Shown here: one piece after another, positions 5,856 to 12,786 of the stretch
Layout: each line of letters starts with the position of its first letter
How positions within the stretch are numbered: position 1 is the stretch's first letter
Assembly: GCF_003112435.1 (NCBI RefSeq)
Contig: NZ_BDOQ01000007.1
Coordinates: 62,001 to 126,000 of the forward strand
Length of the DNA: 64,000 nt
DNA from: Novimethylophilus kurashikiensis
Lineage (GTDB): Bacteria > Pseudomonadota > Gammaproteobacteria > Burkholderiales > Methylophilaceae
Direction: 5' to 3'
Translations under genes and position numbers: made by a program
The notes under the pieces: generated by a model
The model's input: the letters and a program-made list of their open reading frames with translations, nothing else
Told to the model about the DNA's origin: nothing
Databases searched by the model: none

Positions 5856-6528
5856 ATGAAATTAACGCTGGAGATTCGCGCCGCCGAGGGCGGTGAAGAT
5901 GCCAAGCTCCTGGTTCATGACCAGGCAGCCATTTATCAACGCTATGCCGCACGTAACGGCATCAAGGCGTCTGTGGAGACACGGGGCCACCTTTGACCTG
6001 GTAACTCTCGAGGGACCAGCAGAAATTCTTGCCATCCTGCGCAATGAGGCCGGCGGCCATCGCTGGCAACGCGTACCTCCGACCGAACGCAAGGGCAGGA
6101 TGCAAACCAGTACCGTCACCGTTGCCGTAATGGAGGGTGAAAAATACGCTCCTTTACAGCTGAATGTGAACGATATCCAGGAGAGAGTAACAAAGGGGAC
6201 TGGTCCAGGCGGGCAGAATCGAAACAAGCGATTAACCGCCATAATCCTCAAAGACCGCCTAACCGGTATCGAAGTAAAGGCTGAGGCCGAGCGCACACTT
6301 GAAGCAAACCGTCGAGTGGCCATGGCCACCTTGCGCGAGCGAGTCTTGGCTTATTACGCAGAGCGGGCGGCACAGGCCGAGAACAGTTTCCGCAAATCAC
6401 AAGTTGGGACGGGCGCTCGGGGTGACAAGATACGCACTTATCGTGCGGACGGGGTGACTGACCATCGCACAGGAAAAAGAGCGGCATTGAGTTCAGTTGA
6501 AGCCGGCAAGCTTGACCTGTTGCTGTAA
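5856..6528 (+). CDS. prfH: PrfH/RF1-like release factor with programmed +1 frameshift
   Basis: Two overlapping reading frames make one release-factor-like protein of about 223 residues: codons 5856-5993, then 5995-6528. The first part (LEIRAAEGGEDAKLL...IYQRYA) and second part (GGHRWQRVPPTERKGRMQTSTVTVAVM) align with consecutive RF1 segments. GTGPGGQNRNK holds the GGQ peptidyl-hydrolysis motif. The join is CGGGGCCAC-CTT-TGA-C: the slippery CTT TGA C of RF2 genes, with an upstream GGGG resembling the SD-like stimulator. It lacks RF1 domain 1 and the usual C-terminal tail, as PrfH proteins do. AAGGAGT precedes the ATG. PrfH is normally paired with the RNA ligase RtcB2; here the neighbour is Pnkp. 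A sequencing error is possible but unlikely given the exact signal. Confidence 0.88.
5981..5997 (+). promoter_or_regulatory. Programmed +1 frameshift site
   Basis: CTT (5991-5993), in-frame TGA (5994-5996), then C. This is the same heptanucleotide as the RF2 recoding site; GGGG (5983-5986) lies 4 nt upstream and could pair with the 16S rRNA anti-SD. Shifting +1 reads Leu-Asp (CTT, GAC) and continues to 6528. Confidence 0.85.
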
Positions 6529-6530
6529 AG

Positions 6531-6556
6531 AAAAAGCCCGCAATCGCGGGCTTTTG
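6531..6556. terminator. Bidirectional terminator
   Basis: AAAAGCCCGC-AATC-GCGGGCTTTT between convergent genes prfH and the minus-strand gene at 6563. Confidence 0.85.
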
Positions 6557-6562
6557 AGTGTG

Positions 6563-6919
6563 CTACCAAACTTCCTTCTTGCGTAATGGTGTTCCCACTG
6601 GGGCATACCCATAAAACGGGTCAAACTGGCCTTCTTTTGACTTGAACCGCAACCGCTTTCGCACCATGACAGGAATCGCCATTTCAGCAGGAATGACGGC
6701 GCGAATAGACCCTGCAGAATTAACAAACTCTCTCCCTGGCTGGCTTCCGTATTTGTCATAAGTCACATAGGTGATATGCCAATAGTCGCCAGGTTGTGAA
6801 GGTTGGATACAACTTAGCACTTCAAAGAAAACGTCGCCACAATGTGACGTCGTCTGAATGAAGTCACCCGGTTTCAAGCCAGGAGGGTAGTAGCCGTTGG
6901 AACGACTTAGCTCTAACAT
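6563..6919 (-). CDS. Unknown 118-residue protein
   Basis: Not recognised. Probably a small beta-rich soluble domain: KPGDFIQTTSHCGDVFFEVLSCI... then a basic stretch VRKRLRFKSKEGQFDPFYGY. Strong SD (AGGAGGCAGC before ATG). The SD overlaps the stop of the upstream minus-strand gene at 6928, so the two form an operon with likely translational coupling. Confidence 0.6.
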   Translation of the reverse strand: MLELSRSNGYYPPGLKPGDFIQTTSHCGDVFFEVLSCIQPSQPGDYWHITYVTYDKYGSQPGREFVNSAGSIRAVIPAEMAIPVMVRKRLRFKSKEGQFDPFYGYAPVGTPLRKKEVW

Positions 6920-6927
6920 GCTGCCTC

Positions 6928-7713
6928 CTAGGTGCCGTTGTGAATCAGAATGTAGCTGAGGTCGTTCTCGCGAGCATCTGCGAGGACCGGCACCAGCTTT
7001 TCCGGGATGTCCTTGTAAGTCCGGCTCATATTGAGCATGAACTCCCAGACACCCGCACCCTTGCCATTGTCACGGTGAGCATAGCTTGCGTTTTCCTGCA
7101 CCCAGGCCCACTCAGGTGAAGCCTCCGGTTCAACGTCCTCACCGAGGATGTCGCTCATGGAGATGTCTCCAATCGTGGACTTGTTACCTGCGTTGAAGAT
7201 GGGTTTTGTTTCAGGCGCTGCCAGTCCGGTCAATTCAAGTGCCTTGAGGGCCACTCGATTCCCGGTTGACGCCGCATTCCGCACAAAAGACAAGGCTGCC
7301 GCATCATCTGGAAAGCTATCTTCATCGTCATCACGCTGAAGGCTCAATACAACCTTGCCGTCGACGATAGTCTCGAACAAGTCCCAGCCATCGGCTTGCG
7401 CGGCCGCAGAATCGGCAGTCGTCCAGCACAGTGTCTGCAGATACTCCAGCGCTTCCTCGATGGTTTCGTGATAGCGGCCTTCTCCAGACTCTGCGAGGTC
7501 AAACGGCACATCGCTGTGGTACTCAACCCCATCCCAACTCAACCCAAAGACCTGCCCATCCAGACGCTCAACGAGGGTGACCTCGCCTTCCCAGCCTAGC
7601 TCGTAGGCCAGGTAGTTATTGGTACCAGGCTCATAGGGATTCAGCTTGGGAATGCCGATGCCGCTTGCTTGTTTTGCGTTGTCGACGATGGTGTTCAATG
7701 CTGCGTTGCTCAT
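6928..7713 (-). CDS. Unknown 261-residue acidic protein
   Basis: Not recognised. Very acidic and soluble (ESGEGRYHETIEEALEYL, QRDDDEDSFPDDAAAL), with no signal peptide or membrane segment. SD AAGGAG is followed by ATG after 5-6 nt. A CTATACTTC -10-like box lies about 40 nt upstream on the minus strand. First gene of a two-gene operon with the 6563 gene. Confidence 0.6.
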   Translation of the reverse strand: MSNAALNTIVDNAKQASGIGIPKLNPYEPGTNNYLAYELGWEGEVTLVERLDGQVFGLSWDGVEYHSDVPFDLAESGEGRYHETIEEALEYLQTLCWTTADSAAAQADGWDLFETIVDGKVVLSLQRDDDEDSFPDDAAALSFVRNAASTGNRVALKALELTGLAAPETKPIFNAGNKSTIGDISMSDILGEDVEPEASPEWAWVQENASYAHRDNGKGAGVWEFMLNMSRTYKDIPEKLVPVLADARENDLSYILIHNGT

Positions 7714-7814
7714 GATTTCTCCTTGGTTAATGTTTCCTAATTACTGCGTTGAAGTATAGGGAGCATCCTTCCTATACGAAGGAGTAGGAAAATCGACAAT
7801 CAGGAGGAAAAATC

Positions 7815-7997
7815 ATGCAAGCCGTAAGGACTACACTACCCCTTAAGGAGCAGTGCTGGAATCAAGTAAGAGCGGTCATTGAGACCGAAGGCCCAGGGAC
7901 ATCAGTGCAAATCGAATATGAGCAGCTGGCTGCTTCTTATGGCGACGCCCCCAATGACCCGGTCTGGGAAGAATTTGCGCAAGCGCTTGCCCAGTAA
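7815..7997 (+). CDS. Unknown 60-residue protein
   Basis: Not recognised; an acidic small protein (CWNQVRAVIETEGPGTSVQIEYEQLAASYG). Supported by AGGAGGAAAAATC before the ATG, a CTATACG box about 40 nt upstream, and a terminator right after the stop. It forms a complete stand-alone transcription unit. Confidence 0.6.
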   Translation: MQAVRTTLPLKEQCWNQVRAVIETEGPGTSVQIEYEQLAASYGDAPNDPVWEEFAQALAQ

Positions 7998-8002
7998 CTC
8001 AA

Positions 8003-8034
8003 AACACCTCGGTTTTCCGGGGTGTTTGTTTATT
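8003..8034. terminator. Terminator
   Basis: AACACCTCGG-TTTT-CCGGGGTGTT then TTGTTTATTT, between the convergent genes ending at 7997 and 8038. Confidence 0.8.
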
Positions 8035-8037
8035 TGG

Positions 8038-8703
8038 TTAAAAGAACCCGAGTTGCGTGGGCGCGCTTTCCAAGACCAGGCTGACCCCGCCGGCAACCTT
8101 GCGCATAATGGATTCAGCGATTCTCGCTAGTCTTGGGTGTGAGCTGCAATGCTTCAATTCCTGCACCGCTATGCCGTAGCCAGAGAAGTCTTCCTGAGCG
8201 ACGCCGTGATGCCCCATGGAAATGGATATCGTAGGGACGCCCGCATACCGGCTTCCAAGGCGCTCAATGCTCCGGCAGAAGTGCTCAGGGGTTGCAATCC
8301 CTTTCGCGAATAAGGCGCCTGTCTCGTGAGCCAAGGCGATGCGGACAAACACATCTGCCTGGTTCGCTTCGGCGAGACGCATGAATTTTACGATATCCGC
8401 TTCGTCACGGGCGATATTGGCACATTGGATTTCAACAGCCACCCTGGCGCCGGCGACTTCCTTATAGGCATCAGGAATATCGCCAGTCGCCAAAGGATGG
8501 CCGACTCGCCAGCCGTGCGCCTTGAGTTGGGCTGCGAAGAGGGCATTTAAAGCTGGGATGTTGCCAATGTGCTCAGGAAGCTTGGCATAGCCCGGCCACA
8601 CTGGAAAGGGGACTGAATCCACGATGGCGGATAGCTGCTGGAGAATTTCTGCCCGAGGATGCTTGGGGTCCAGCCCGAAGTCCCGAACTTCCAAAATTTG
8701 CAT
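8038..8703 (-). CDS. Unknown protein, possible PD-(D/E)xK nuclease fold
   Basis: 221 residues from the preferred start MQILEVRDFGLD at 8703. An earlier ATG at 8730 is disfavoured because a CGCTATACG -10-like box ends 2 nt before it, so the transcript would begin after that codon. GARVAVEIQCANIARDEADIV has the strand-E-x-Q form seen in BglII/BamHI-like nucleases, after an acidic region; this is a weak resemblance. No SD is obvious. No methyltransferase partner is nearby, so a restriction role is not implied. Confidence 0.55.
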   Translation of the reverse strand: MQILEVRDFGLDPKHPRAEILQQLSAIVDSVPFPVWPGYAKLPEHIGNIPALNALFAAQLKAHGWRVGHPLATGDIPDAYKEVAGARVAVEIQCANIARDEADIVKFMRLAEANQADVFVRIALAHETGALFAKGIATPEHFCRSIERLGSRYAGVPTISISMGHHGVAQEDFSGYGIAVQELKHCSSHPRLARIAESIMRKVAGGVSLVLESAPTQLGFF

Positions 8704-8777
8704 TGGATGGCCGCATGATTTAGAGGTCATCGTATAGCGTTAATTGATATTTTTTGTAACGAACTTGAAAGAAACAC

Positions 8778-9272
8778 ATGAATCACGACTTTATCGAGGC
8801 GCTTCTGCGGGAGACCCTCACTTTTGCCGACCAGCTGAAGGCTGCCTTGGCCGCTAACCAACCAATCCAGAAGCTCGAGCACACCTCATCCAGCACACAC
8901 AAGCAGGTCCTTGTTCTACGCAAGGACCTGAAGATGCGACTTGGTAAATCAGTCGCCCAAGGTGCGCACGCCTCAATAGGCGCGCTGCTCGAGCGAGGGA
9001 TACGCCTACCGTCAGCCATCATCATTCCGCTTGATGCCGACATCCGCCCCTGGCTGGACGGACGCTTCAAGAAAATCTGTGTCTCCACCCCGGACGAAGC
9101 CTCATTGCTTGAGCTCTATGCCCAGGCGCAAGCCGCAGGTCTGCCTGCTGCGCTTATTACCGATTCCGGGTTAACCGAATTCCATGGTGTGCCGACGCGC
9201 ACCGCTTTATCAATTGGCCCCGGCGATGCCGAGGCTGTCGACCGCATTACAGGGGGCTTACCGCTCCTCTAA
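8778..9272 (+). CDS. pth2: Peptidyl-tRNA hydrolase, PTH2 type
   Basis: 164 residues. After about 40 variable residues comes the PTH2 domain: QVLVLRKDLKMRLGKSVAQGAHASIGALL (lysine/glutamine/histidine active-site region), KICVSTPDEASLLELYAQAQAAGLPAALITDSGLTEF, and TALSIGP. These enzymes hydrolyse the ester bond of prematurely released peptidyl-tRNA. Archaea and eukaryotes use PTH2; bacteria normally have the unrelated Pth1, and PTH2 in bacteria is often on phages or plasmids. AAAGAAAC gives a weak SD. A second PTH2-like gene is at 13331. Confidence 0.85.
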   Translation: MNHDFIEALLRETLTFADQLKAALAANQPIQKLEHTSSSTHKQVLVLRKDLKMRLGKSVAQGAHASIGALLERGIRLPSAIIIPLDADIRPWLDGRFKKICVSTPDEASLLELYAQAQAAGLPAALITDSGLTEFHGVPTRTALSIGPGDAEAVDRITGGLPLL

Positions 9273-9328
9273 GTCGATGGCGTCCGGCGGGAAGGGGCTT
9301 GCTCCATCTCGCACTGAAAGGACGCCTC

Positions 9329-9883
9329 ATGACTGCCATCCTCACGCTCGACCAAGCCGGCCAGCCTAACCGCTGGAGCACGCTTGAAGACGCGCTTTAC
9401 TACCATCTCAAGGGACTTATCGCCTGGAGCCAGGGCGAGGACGAATATCACCTTCACGGTGGATACTCCAAGTCTGGACAACGCACCGTTGTTGCGCTCC
9501 CCTCCATCATCGCCGTTCGCAATATCGGCTTTGCCGGCCGGGTACCGCTCACGAATCAGAACCTGTTCTCTCGTGACGACAACATCTGCTGCTACTGTGG
9601 CCTGCGCTTCCCGCGAGGACAGCTCACGCGCGAGCACGTTATCCCGGTAGCACGCGGAGGCCCCAACACCTGGACCAACTGCGCAACCTGCTGCAAGCCG
9701 TGCAATAACGCCAAGGGCTGCATGCTGCCTGAAGAGGCTGGAGTGAAACTGCTGTACGTGCCGTATGCGCCAAATACAGCCGAATCTCTCATCCTGGCCG
9801 GCCGCAACATCAAGGCGGACCAGATGGAGTTCCTACGGGCCTGTCTGCCTCCTGATTCCAGGCTGCTTGGCAGGCTTAATTGA
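9329..9883 (+). CDS. HNH endonuclease
   Basis: 184 residues. Central zinc/HNH module: CCYCGLRF...LTREHVIPVARGGPNTWTNCATCCKPCNNAKG, with the EHVIPxxxGG, N and CxxC...CNxxKG positions of phage/plasmid HNH nucleases. The N-terminal half (LYYHLKGLIAWSQGEDEYHLHGGY) could position DNA. Start at 9329 (MTAILTLDQ) is chosen for GAAAGGACGCCTC upstream. Followed by its own terminator. It could be a homing-type or defensive nuclease. Confidence 0.8.
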   Translation: MTAILTLDQAGQPNRWSTLEDALYYHLKGLIAWSQGEDEYHLHGGYSKSGQRTVVALPSIIAVRNIGFAGRVPLTNQNLFSRDDNICCYCGLRFPRGQLTREHVIPVARGGPNTWTNCATCCKPCNNAKGCMLPEEAGVKLLYVPYAPNTAESLILAGRNIKADQMEFLRACLPPDSRLLGRLN

Positions 9884-9887
9884 TAGA

Positions 9888-9916
9888 AAAACCCCGTCGA
9901 GAAATCGGCGGGGTTT
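9888..9916. terminator. Bidirectional terminator
   Basis: AAACCCCGTCG-AGAAAT-CGGCGGGGTTT between the convergent genes at 9883 and 9922. Confidence 0.85.
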
Positions 9917-9921
9917 GAGTG

Positions 9922-10542
9922 TTACAGCGTGTCTAAAATCTCGTCAAACTGCTTGTCGTAATCGCTAACAGCCGGCGAAATCAATGAAGCCAGTCCAATT
10001 AAGGCAATTGGCGTGCTGTCGAATAATGCATACTCATTTTTGAGCAACGCATAGAACTGCTGCAGATGCCCCTCGATTTCACTGGTGGATGACTCATAGA
10101 ACATCTCGGCCAGTAAGGCGGAATCAGACTGCTCGAGGCGATTTCCCTGCATAGCCAGCATGCCGTTTATGCGACGGAGCGAAAACGCGAGGGTAGCTAG
10201 AAACTCCTGACGGTCACGAACGCTATCAGGCACCTCCGCTTCAATCAGCACATCAACCGAGCCTTTTTCTAGGCTCACCTCACCAAGCTTGAATTCAAGC
10301 GTCCCCTCGCTAGCTGATGTAGCCAGCTTGAGACTCGCGAGAATTCGGTCGACGACGTAAGCAAAGGCAAGGGGTTTATCCTTGATGCCTGACTGCTCAG
10401 GCGAACCGGCCAAAACAATTTTCCCCAGACCTTCAGTAAAAATCCCATCCAGATAACGGCGGATGCTACGCCCGCAATTCCCTGTCGCATGAGACAGCTC
10501 TTCAGCACGTTCAATCAGATTTTCCAAATTTGCATTCAGCAT
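9922..10542 (-). CDS. Unknown 206-residue protein
   Basis: Not recognised. Mostly helical soluble protein (MLNANLENLIERAEEL...); start at 10542 chosen because AAGGAAACTATT precedes it, while the longer frame from 10617 has no SD. A CAGCTATACATA -10-like box lies about 35 nt upstream on the minus strand. Confidence 0.6.
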   Translation of the reverse strand: MLNANLENLIERAEELSHATGNCGRSIRRYLDGIFTEGLGKIVLAGSPEQSGIKDKPLAFAYVVDRILASLKLATSASEGTLEFKLGEVSLEKGSVDVLIEAEVPDSVRDRQEFLATLAFSLRRINGMLAMQGNRLEQSDSALLAEMFYESSTSEIEGHLQQFYALLKNEYALFDSTPIALIGLASLISPAVSDYDKQFDEILDTL

Positions 10543-10664
10543 AATAGTTTCCTTAAAAATTAATAAAGACCACGATATGTATAGCTGCATTCCAGCCCGC
10601 TTCCCTTGACCCAACATGATATTTATGGTAGATTTACTATATCTCGGTTCAAAGGGGTAACCCC

Positions 10665-10919
10665 ATGTCTAACGTTAAACTTTCCCTGCAGTTCGCCCAA
10701 AAGCTGGAAACGGCTCACCTTGAACTGCTGAAAGCAGATACGCAGGATATTTACTGGGGAAGCCCGGCTGAAATTGAGGCTGGCAATATGGTTCACCAGC
10801 TTTGTATCGATAGCGGAATCGATATGGCGCAGGGTGAAGCCTATTGTATGAAGGCAACGCCTGAAGAAATCTGCGAATACAACCTGAAGCGTATTGCCGA
10901 GGCTTTGTCGGCCTTATAG
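10665..10919 (+). CDS. Unknown 84-residue protein
   Basis: Not recognised. Small acidic helical protein (LQFAQKLETAHLELLKADTQ, ATPEEICEYNLKRIAEAL). SD-like AAAGGGGTAACCCC before ATG; the GGGG could be partly hidden by pairing with CCCC. Ends TAG just before a CCCTATACTC promoter-like box for the next gene. Confidence 0.55.
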   Translation: MSNVKLSLQFAQKLETAHLELLKADTQDIYWGSPAEIEAGNMVHQLCIDSGIDMAQGEAYCMKATPEEICEYNLKRIAEALSAL

Positions 10920-11018
10920 CCTCTTTTTTGTAGGGATTTCCCTATACTCACAATCTTCTTTATCGCCTGGCCTCCCCGGCCTGTTGAAATGTTCCGTGGG
11001 ATTTAAGGTTCTCATCAA

Positions 11019-11945
11019 ATGAAACTACGTTTTGTCCTTCGCAAGGCGGCCACTATTGTGGCCTTGGCCCTTATTCCCTTTGCTGTCGGGGATGCAGCCA
11101 CCTATCATCAGATTCAATCGGTTGCCACAGCGAACTCGACCTGGCACAAATTCACCGTGGCCAGCGGGACTGCCGGGACCTGGCGGGCCCTCAGTTCTGG
11201 TGCTACAGCCTGTTTCTCGCGTAAGGTAGGCTTTACCGCAAATACGTCGTGGACTATTCCGGCCGACAACTGCGGAACAATCCGAATTAAGGCTTGGGGA
11301 GCAGGCGGTGCAGACTACAGTGCGGGTAATGTCTCTAAGTCTGGAGGTGGTGGTTTCGCCCAAGCAGACTATGGTGTAACGCCTGGGTCTACTGTCCTGG
11401 TTGCGGTTGGTGGCGGCGGGGGTGTTAACGTCGCCGGCACAAATGGCGGCGGCGGAGGTGTTGCAACCTTTTATGGCGGCGGTGGCTACTCGGGCGTTTT
11501 CCTTAACAATTCTGCTACACAGGCTAATGCCATTGTTATTGCAGGAGGAGGTGGTGCCTGCGCAACCTTATCCATATGTAATGCGGGCGCGGGGGGTGGT
11601 TCGTCTGGGCAAAATGGAAGCACCGCCGGAGGAGGCACCCAAACTGCCGGTGGAACAAACTATAACAGCGGTACAACTGGAAGTGCGCTGAAGGGCGGGG
11701 CAACGATTGCGTCAAATAATTCAGGCGGAGGCGGCGGATGGTTTGGAGGAGGTGCCACCGGTGCGTCGGGTGGAGGCTCTGGGCACGTGATATCTGGTGC
11801 AACGAATACCATCCTGACGACGGGCAATGTTAATGTTGTCGCTAATGCCGCAGATGTCGACTACGTGGCGGGGAAAGGGAATGGCGCGAATATTTCCTCA
11901 GGAACGGCCTCAGGACAACCCGGCTATGTTGTCATCTATTATTAA
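11019..11945 (+). CDS. Secreted glycine-rich protein
   Basis: 308 residues. N-terminal signal peptide (KLRFVLRKAATIVALALIPFAVGDA). The mature part has TSWTIPADNCGTIRIKAWGAGG, then many GGGGG blocks interrupted by short beta-prone segments, ending QPGYVVIYY. This is the layout of the glycine-rich domain in some tail-fibre tips and surface proteins. Two cysteine pairs may form disulphides. A CCCTATACTC box lies upstream. Probably exported and surface-exposed or bound; its partner is unknown. Confidence 0.65.
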   Translation: MKLRFVLRKAATIVALALIPFAVGDAATYHQIQSVATANSTWHKFTVASGTAGTWRALSSGATACFSRKVGFTANTSWTIPADNCGTIRIKAWGAGGADYSAGNVSKSGGGGFAQADYGVTPGSTVLVAVGGGGGVNVAGTNGGGGGVATFYGGGGYSGVFLNNSATQANAIVIAGGGGACATLSICNAGAGGGSSGQNGSTAGGGTQTAGGTNYNSGTTGSALKGGATIASNNSGGGGGWFGGGATGASGGGSGHVISGATNTILTTGNVNVVANAADVDYVAGKGNGANISSGTASGQPGYVVIYY

Positions 11946-11946
11946 C

Positions 11947-11975
11947 TTGACATTAATAGGCAATTGAAGTATACT
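11947..11975 (+). promoter_or_regulatory. Consensus sigma70 promoter upstream of suppressor tRNA
   Basis: TTGACA (11947-11952), 17-bp spacer, TATACT (11970-11975). It drives a short unit with no coding gene that ends at the terminator at 12195. Confidence 0.85.
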
Positions 11976-11976
11976 G

Positions 11977-12107
11977 TTTGAACAGTGGCGGCGTGGATGG
12001 ACACGCAAAACGGCTAGACGCAGCGCATGCGCCCACAAGGAATTTCCATTGCGCTCGGGGTCTCCGTGCCCTGCACAGCTGGTGTCGAGCCCAGCCCTCT
12101 GTTCAAA
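11977..12107 (+). ncRNA. Candidate structured RNA closed by a 9-bp helix
   Basis: TTTGAACAG (11977-11985) and CTGTTCAAA (12099-12107) are perfectly complementary and enclose hairpins GCGTG-GATGGA-CACGC, a GCGCATGCGC palindrome and GCTGG-TGTCGAGC-CCAGC, the last resembling a T-arm with one extra loop base. It lies 4 nt from the suppressor tRNA and 2 nt from the -10 box, so it is the start of that transcript. It may be a leader removed by RNase P, or a tRNA-like RNA of its own. Confidence 0.5.
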
Positions 12108-12110
12108 TAT

Positions 12111-12186
12111 GGCCCCATAGCCAAGTGGTTAAGGCAGGGAACTTTAAATTCTCCATTCGAGGGTTCGAACCCCTCTGGGGCCACCA
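12111..12186 (+). tRNA. Ochre suppressor tRNA, anticodon UUA
   Basis: Perfect acceptor GGCCCCA/TGGGGCC, D-arm GCC-AAGTGGTTAA-GGC, anticodon arm GGGAA-CTTTAAA-TTCTC, T-arm GAGGG-TTCGAAC-CCCTC and encoded CCA. In the 7-nt loop positions 34-36 are UUA (12144-12146), which pairs with the stop codon UAA (and possibly UAG by wobble). The D-arm and CATTC variable loop resemble bacterial tRNA-Gln, but G1-C72 and discriminator A differ, so the charged amino acid is uncertain. It has its own consensus promoter and terminator. UAA is the commonest stop codon in this window. Confidence 0.85.
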
Positions 12187-12194
12187 GACAAACT

Positions 12195-12225
12195 AAAGCC
12201 CACCAATACTTCTGGTGGGCTTTTT
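12195..12225 (+). terminator. Terminator of suppressor tRNA unit
   Basis: AAAGCCCACCA-ATACTTC-TGGTGGGCTTTTT. Confidence 0.9.
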
Positions 12226-12247
12226 GAGTTTTATCGGCTGAATGAAG

Positions 12248-12376
12248 TTACTTCAGCAGCACCGCAAGCATGGCCGCAGCGAATAGAATTGTGCCAATGA
12301 TTGCGCTGCCATAGGACAAAGTCACGCGGGTATGTTCAGCAGTGTCGAAGTGTTCTTTAATCCAGGCCGCCATCAT
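12248..12376 (-). CDS. Small membrane protein, 42 residues
   Basis: Encoded on the minus strand: MMAAWIKEHFDTAEHTRV, then a single hydrophobic helix (YGSAIIGTILFAAAMLAVLL) and a final lysine. AGGAG lies 6 nt before the ATG. Length and layout fit a one-pass inner-membrane peptide; holin-like or toxin-like roles are possible but nothing in the sequence decides. Confidence 0.6.
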   Translation of the reverse strand: MMAAWIKEHFDTAEHTRVTLSYGSAIIGTILFAAAMLAVLLK

Positions 12377-12515
12377 AAATCTCCTAAATCAACATTCCTC
12401 AAAGTGTACCACTCTGTATAGTGTACCAGCGGTGTCAGTAAAATTGAGCATACATATACATTTTCTTGCCTGGCGGCATGGGTAATGTCATCGCTAGAAT
12501 CAACTTAACATTCAC

Positions 12516-12544
12516 TTGACAAGTATCAGATAATCAGATATGCT
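12516..12544 (+). promoter_or_regulatory. Promoter of interrupted tRNA-Ile-like gene
   Basis: TTGACA (12516-12521), 17-bp spacer, TATGCT (12539-12544), about 40 nt upstream of the tRNA-like gene. Confidence 0.7.
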
Positions 12545-12582
12545 ATATTCATATTGTTAATATTTAAGTTAAACTTCATTGC

Positions 12583-12754
12583 ACGGCGGTAGCTCAAATG
12601 GCTTATGGTGAGGCTGCAGACTTGCTATAAGCACGCTTGACTAAGGCATGGGTGAGCCCACAAGGCCTGTGGAGGTAATCTGTGAACAATTTCTTGCGTG
12701 TAGAGCAATCCAAAGATAATGGAAAGGTCGTTGGTTCGAGTCCAGCCCGCCGTG
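12583..12754 (+). tRNA. tRNA-Ile(GAU)-like gene with ~99-nt insertion in the D-loop
   Basis: Acceptor ACGGCGG (12583-12589) pairs with CCGCCGT (12747-12753), extended by a further GC/GC. T8-A9, the D-arm start GCTCAAATGG and its end TAGAGC are canonical but separated by about 99 nt (12602-12700). Then come anticodon arm TCCA-AAGATAA-TGGA (anticodon GAU), AGGTC and T-arm GTTGG-TTCGAGT-CCAGC, as in tRNA-Ile. U33 is replaced by A and no CCA is encoded. Removing the insert leaves a standard 73-nt tRNA. The insert is too short for a usual group I intron and shows no reading frame of note. Confidence 0.65.
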
Positions 12755-12786
12755 CAATGAAGTTTGTTAATTTGTAAATAACAGCA

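Noticed and set aside
5994-5996. In-frame TGA in the release-factor gene read as a pseudogene
   Set aside because: The break lies exactly on CTT TGA C, both parts are conserved and the downstream part is intact, so programmed frameshifting is the better explanation.
8038-8703. Type II restriction enzyme
   Set aside because: Only one weak E-x-Q resemblance and no methyltransferase gene nearby; kept as unknown.
12602-12700. Group I intron in tRNA-Ile
   Set aside because: About 99 nt is too short, the position is the D-loop, and no conserved group I core was recognised.
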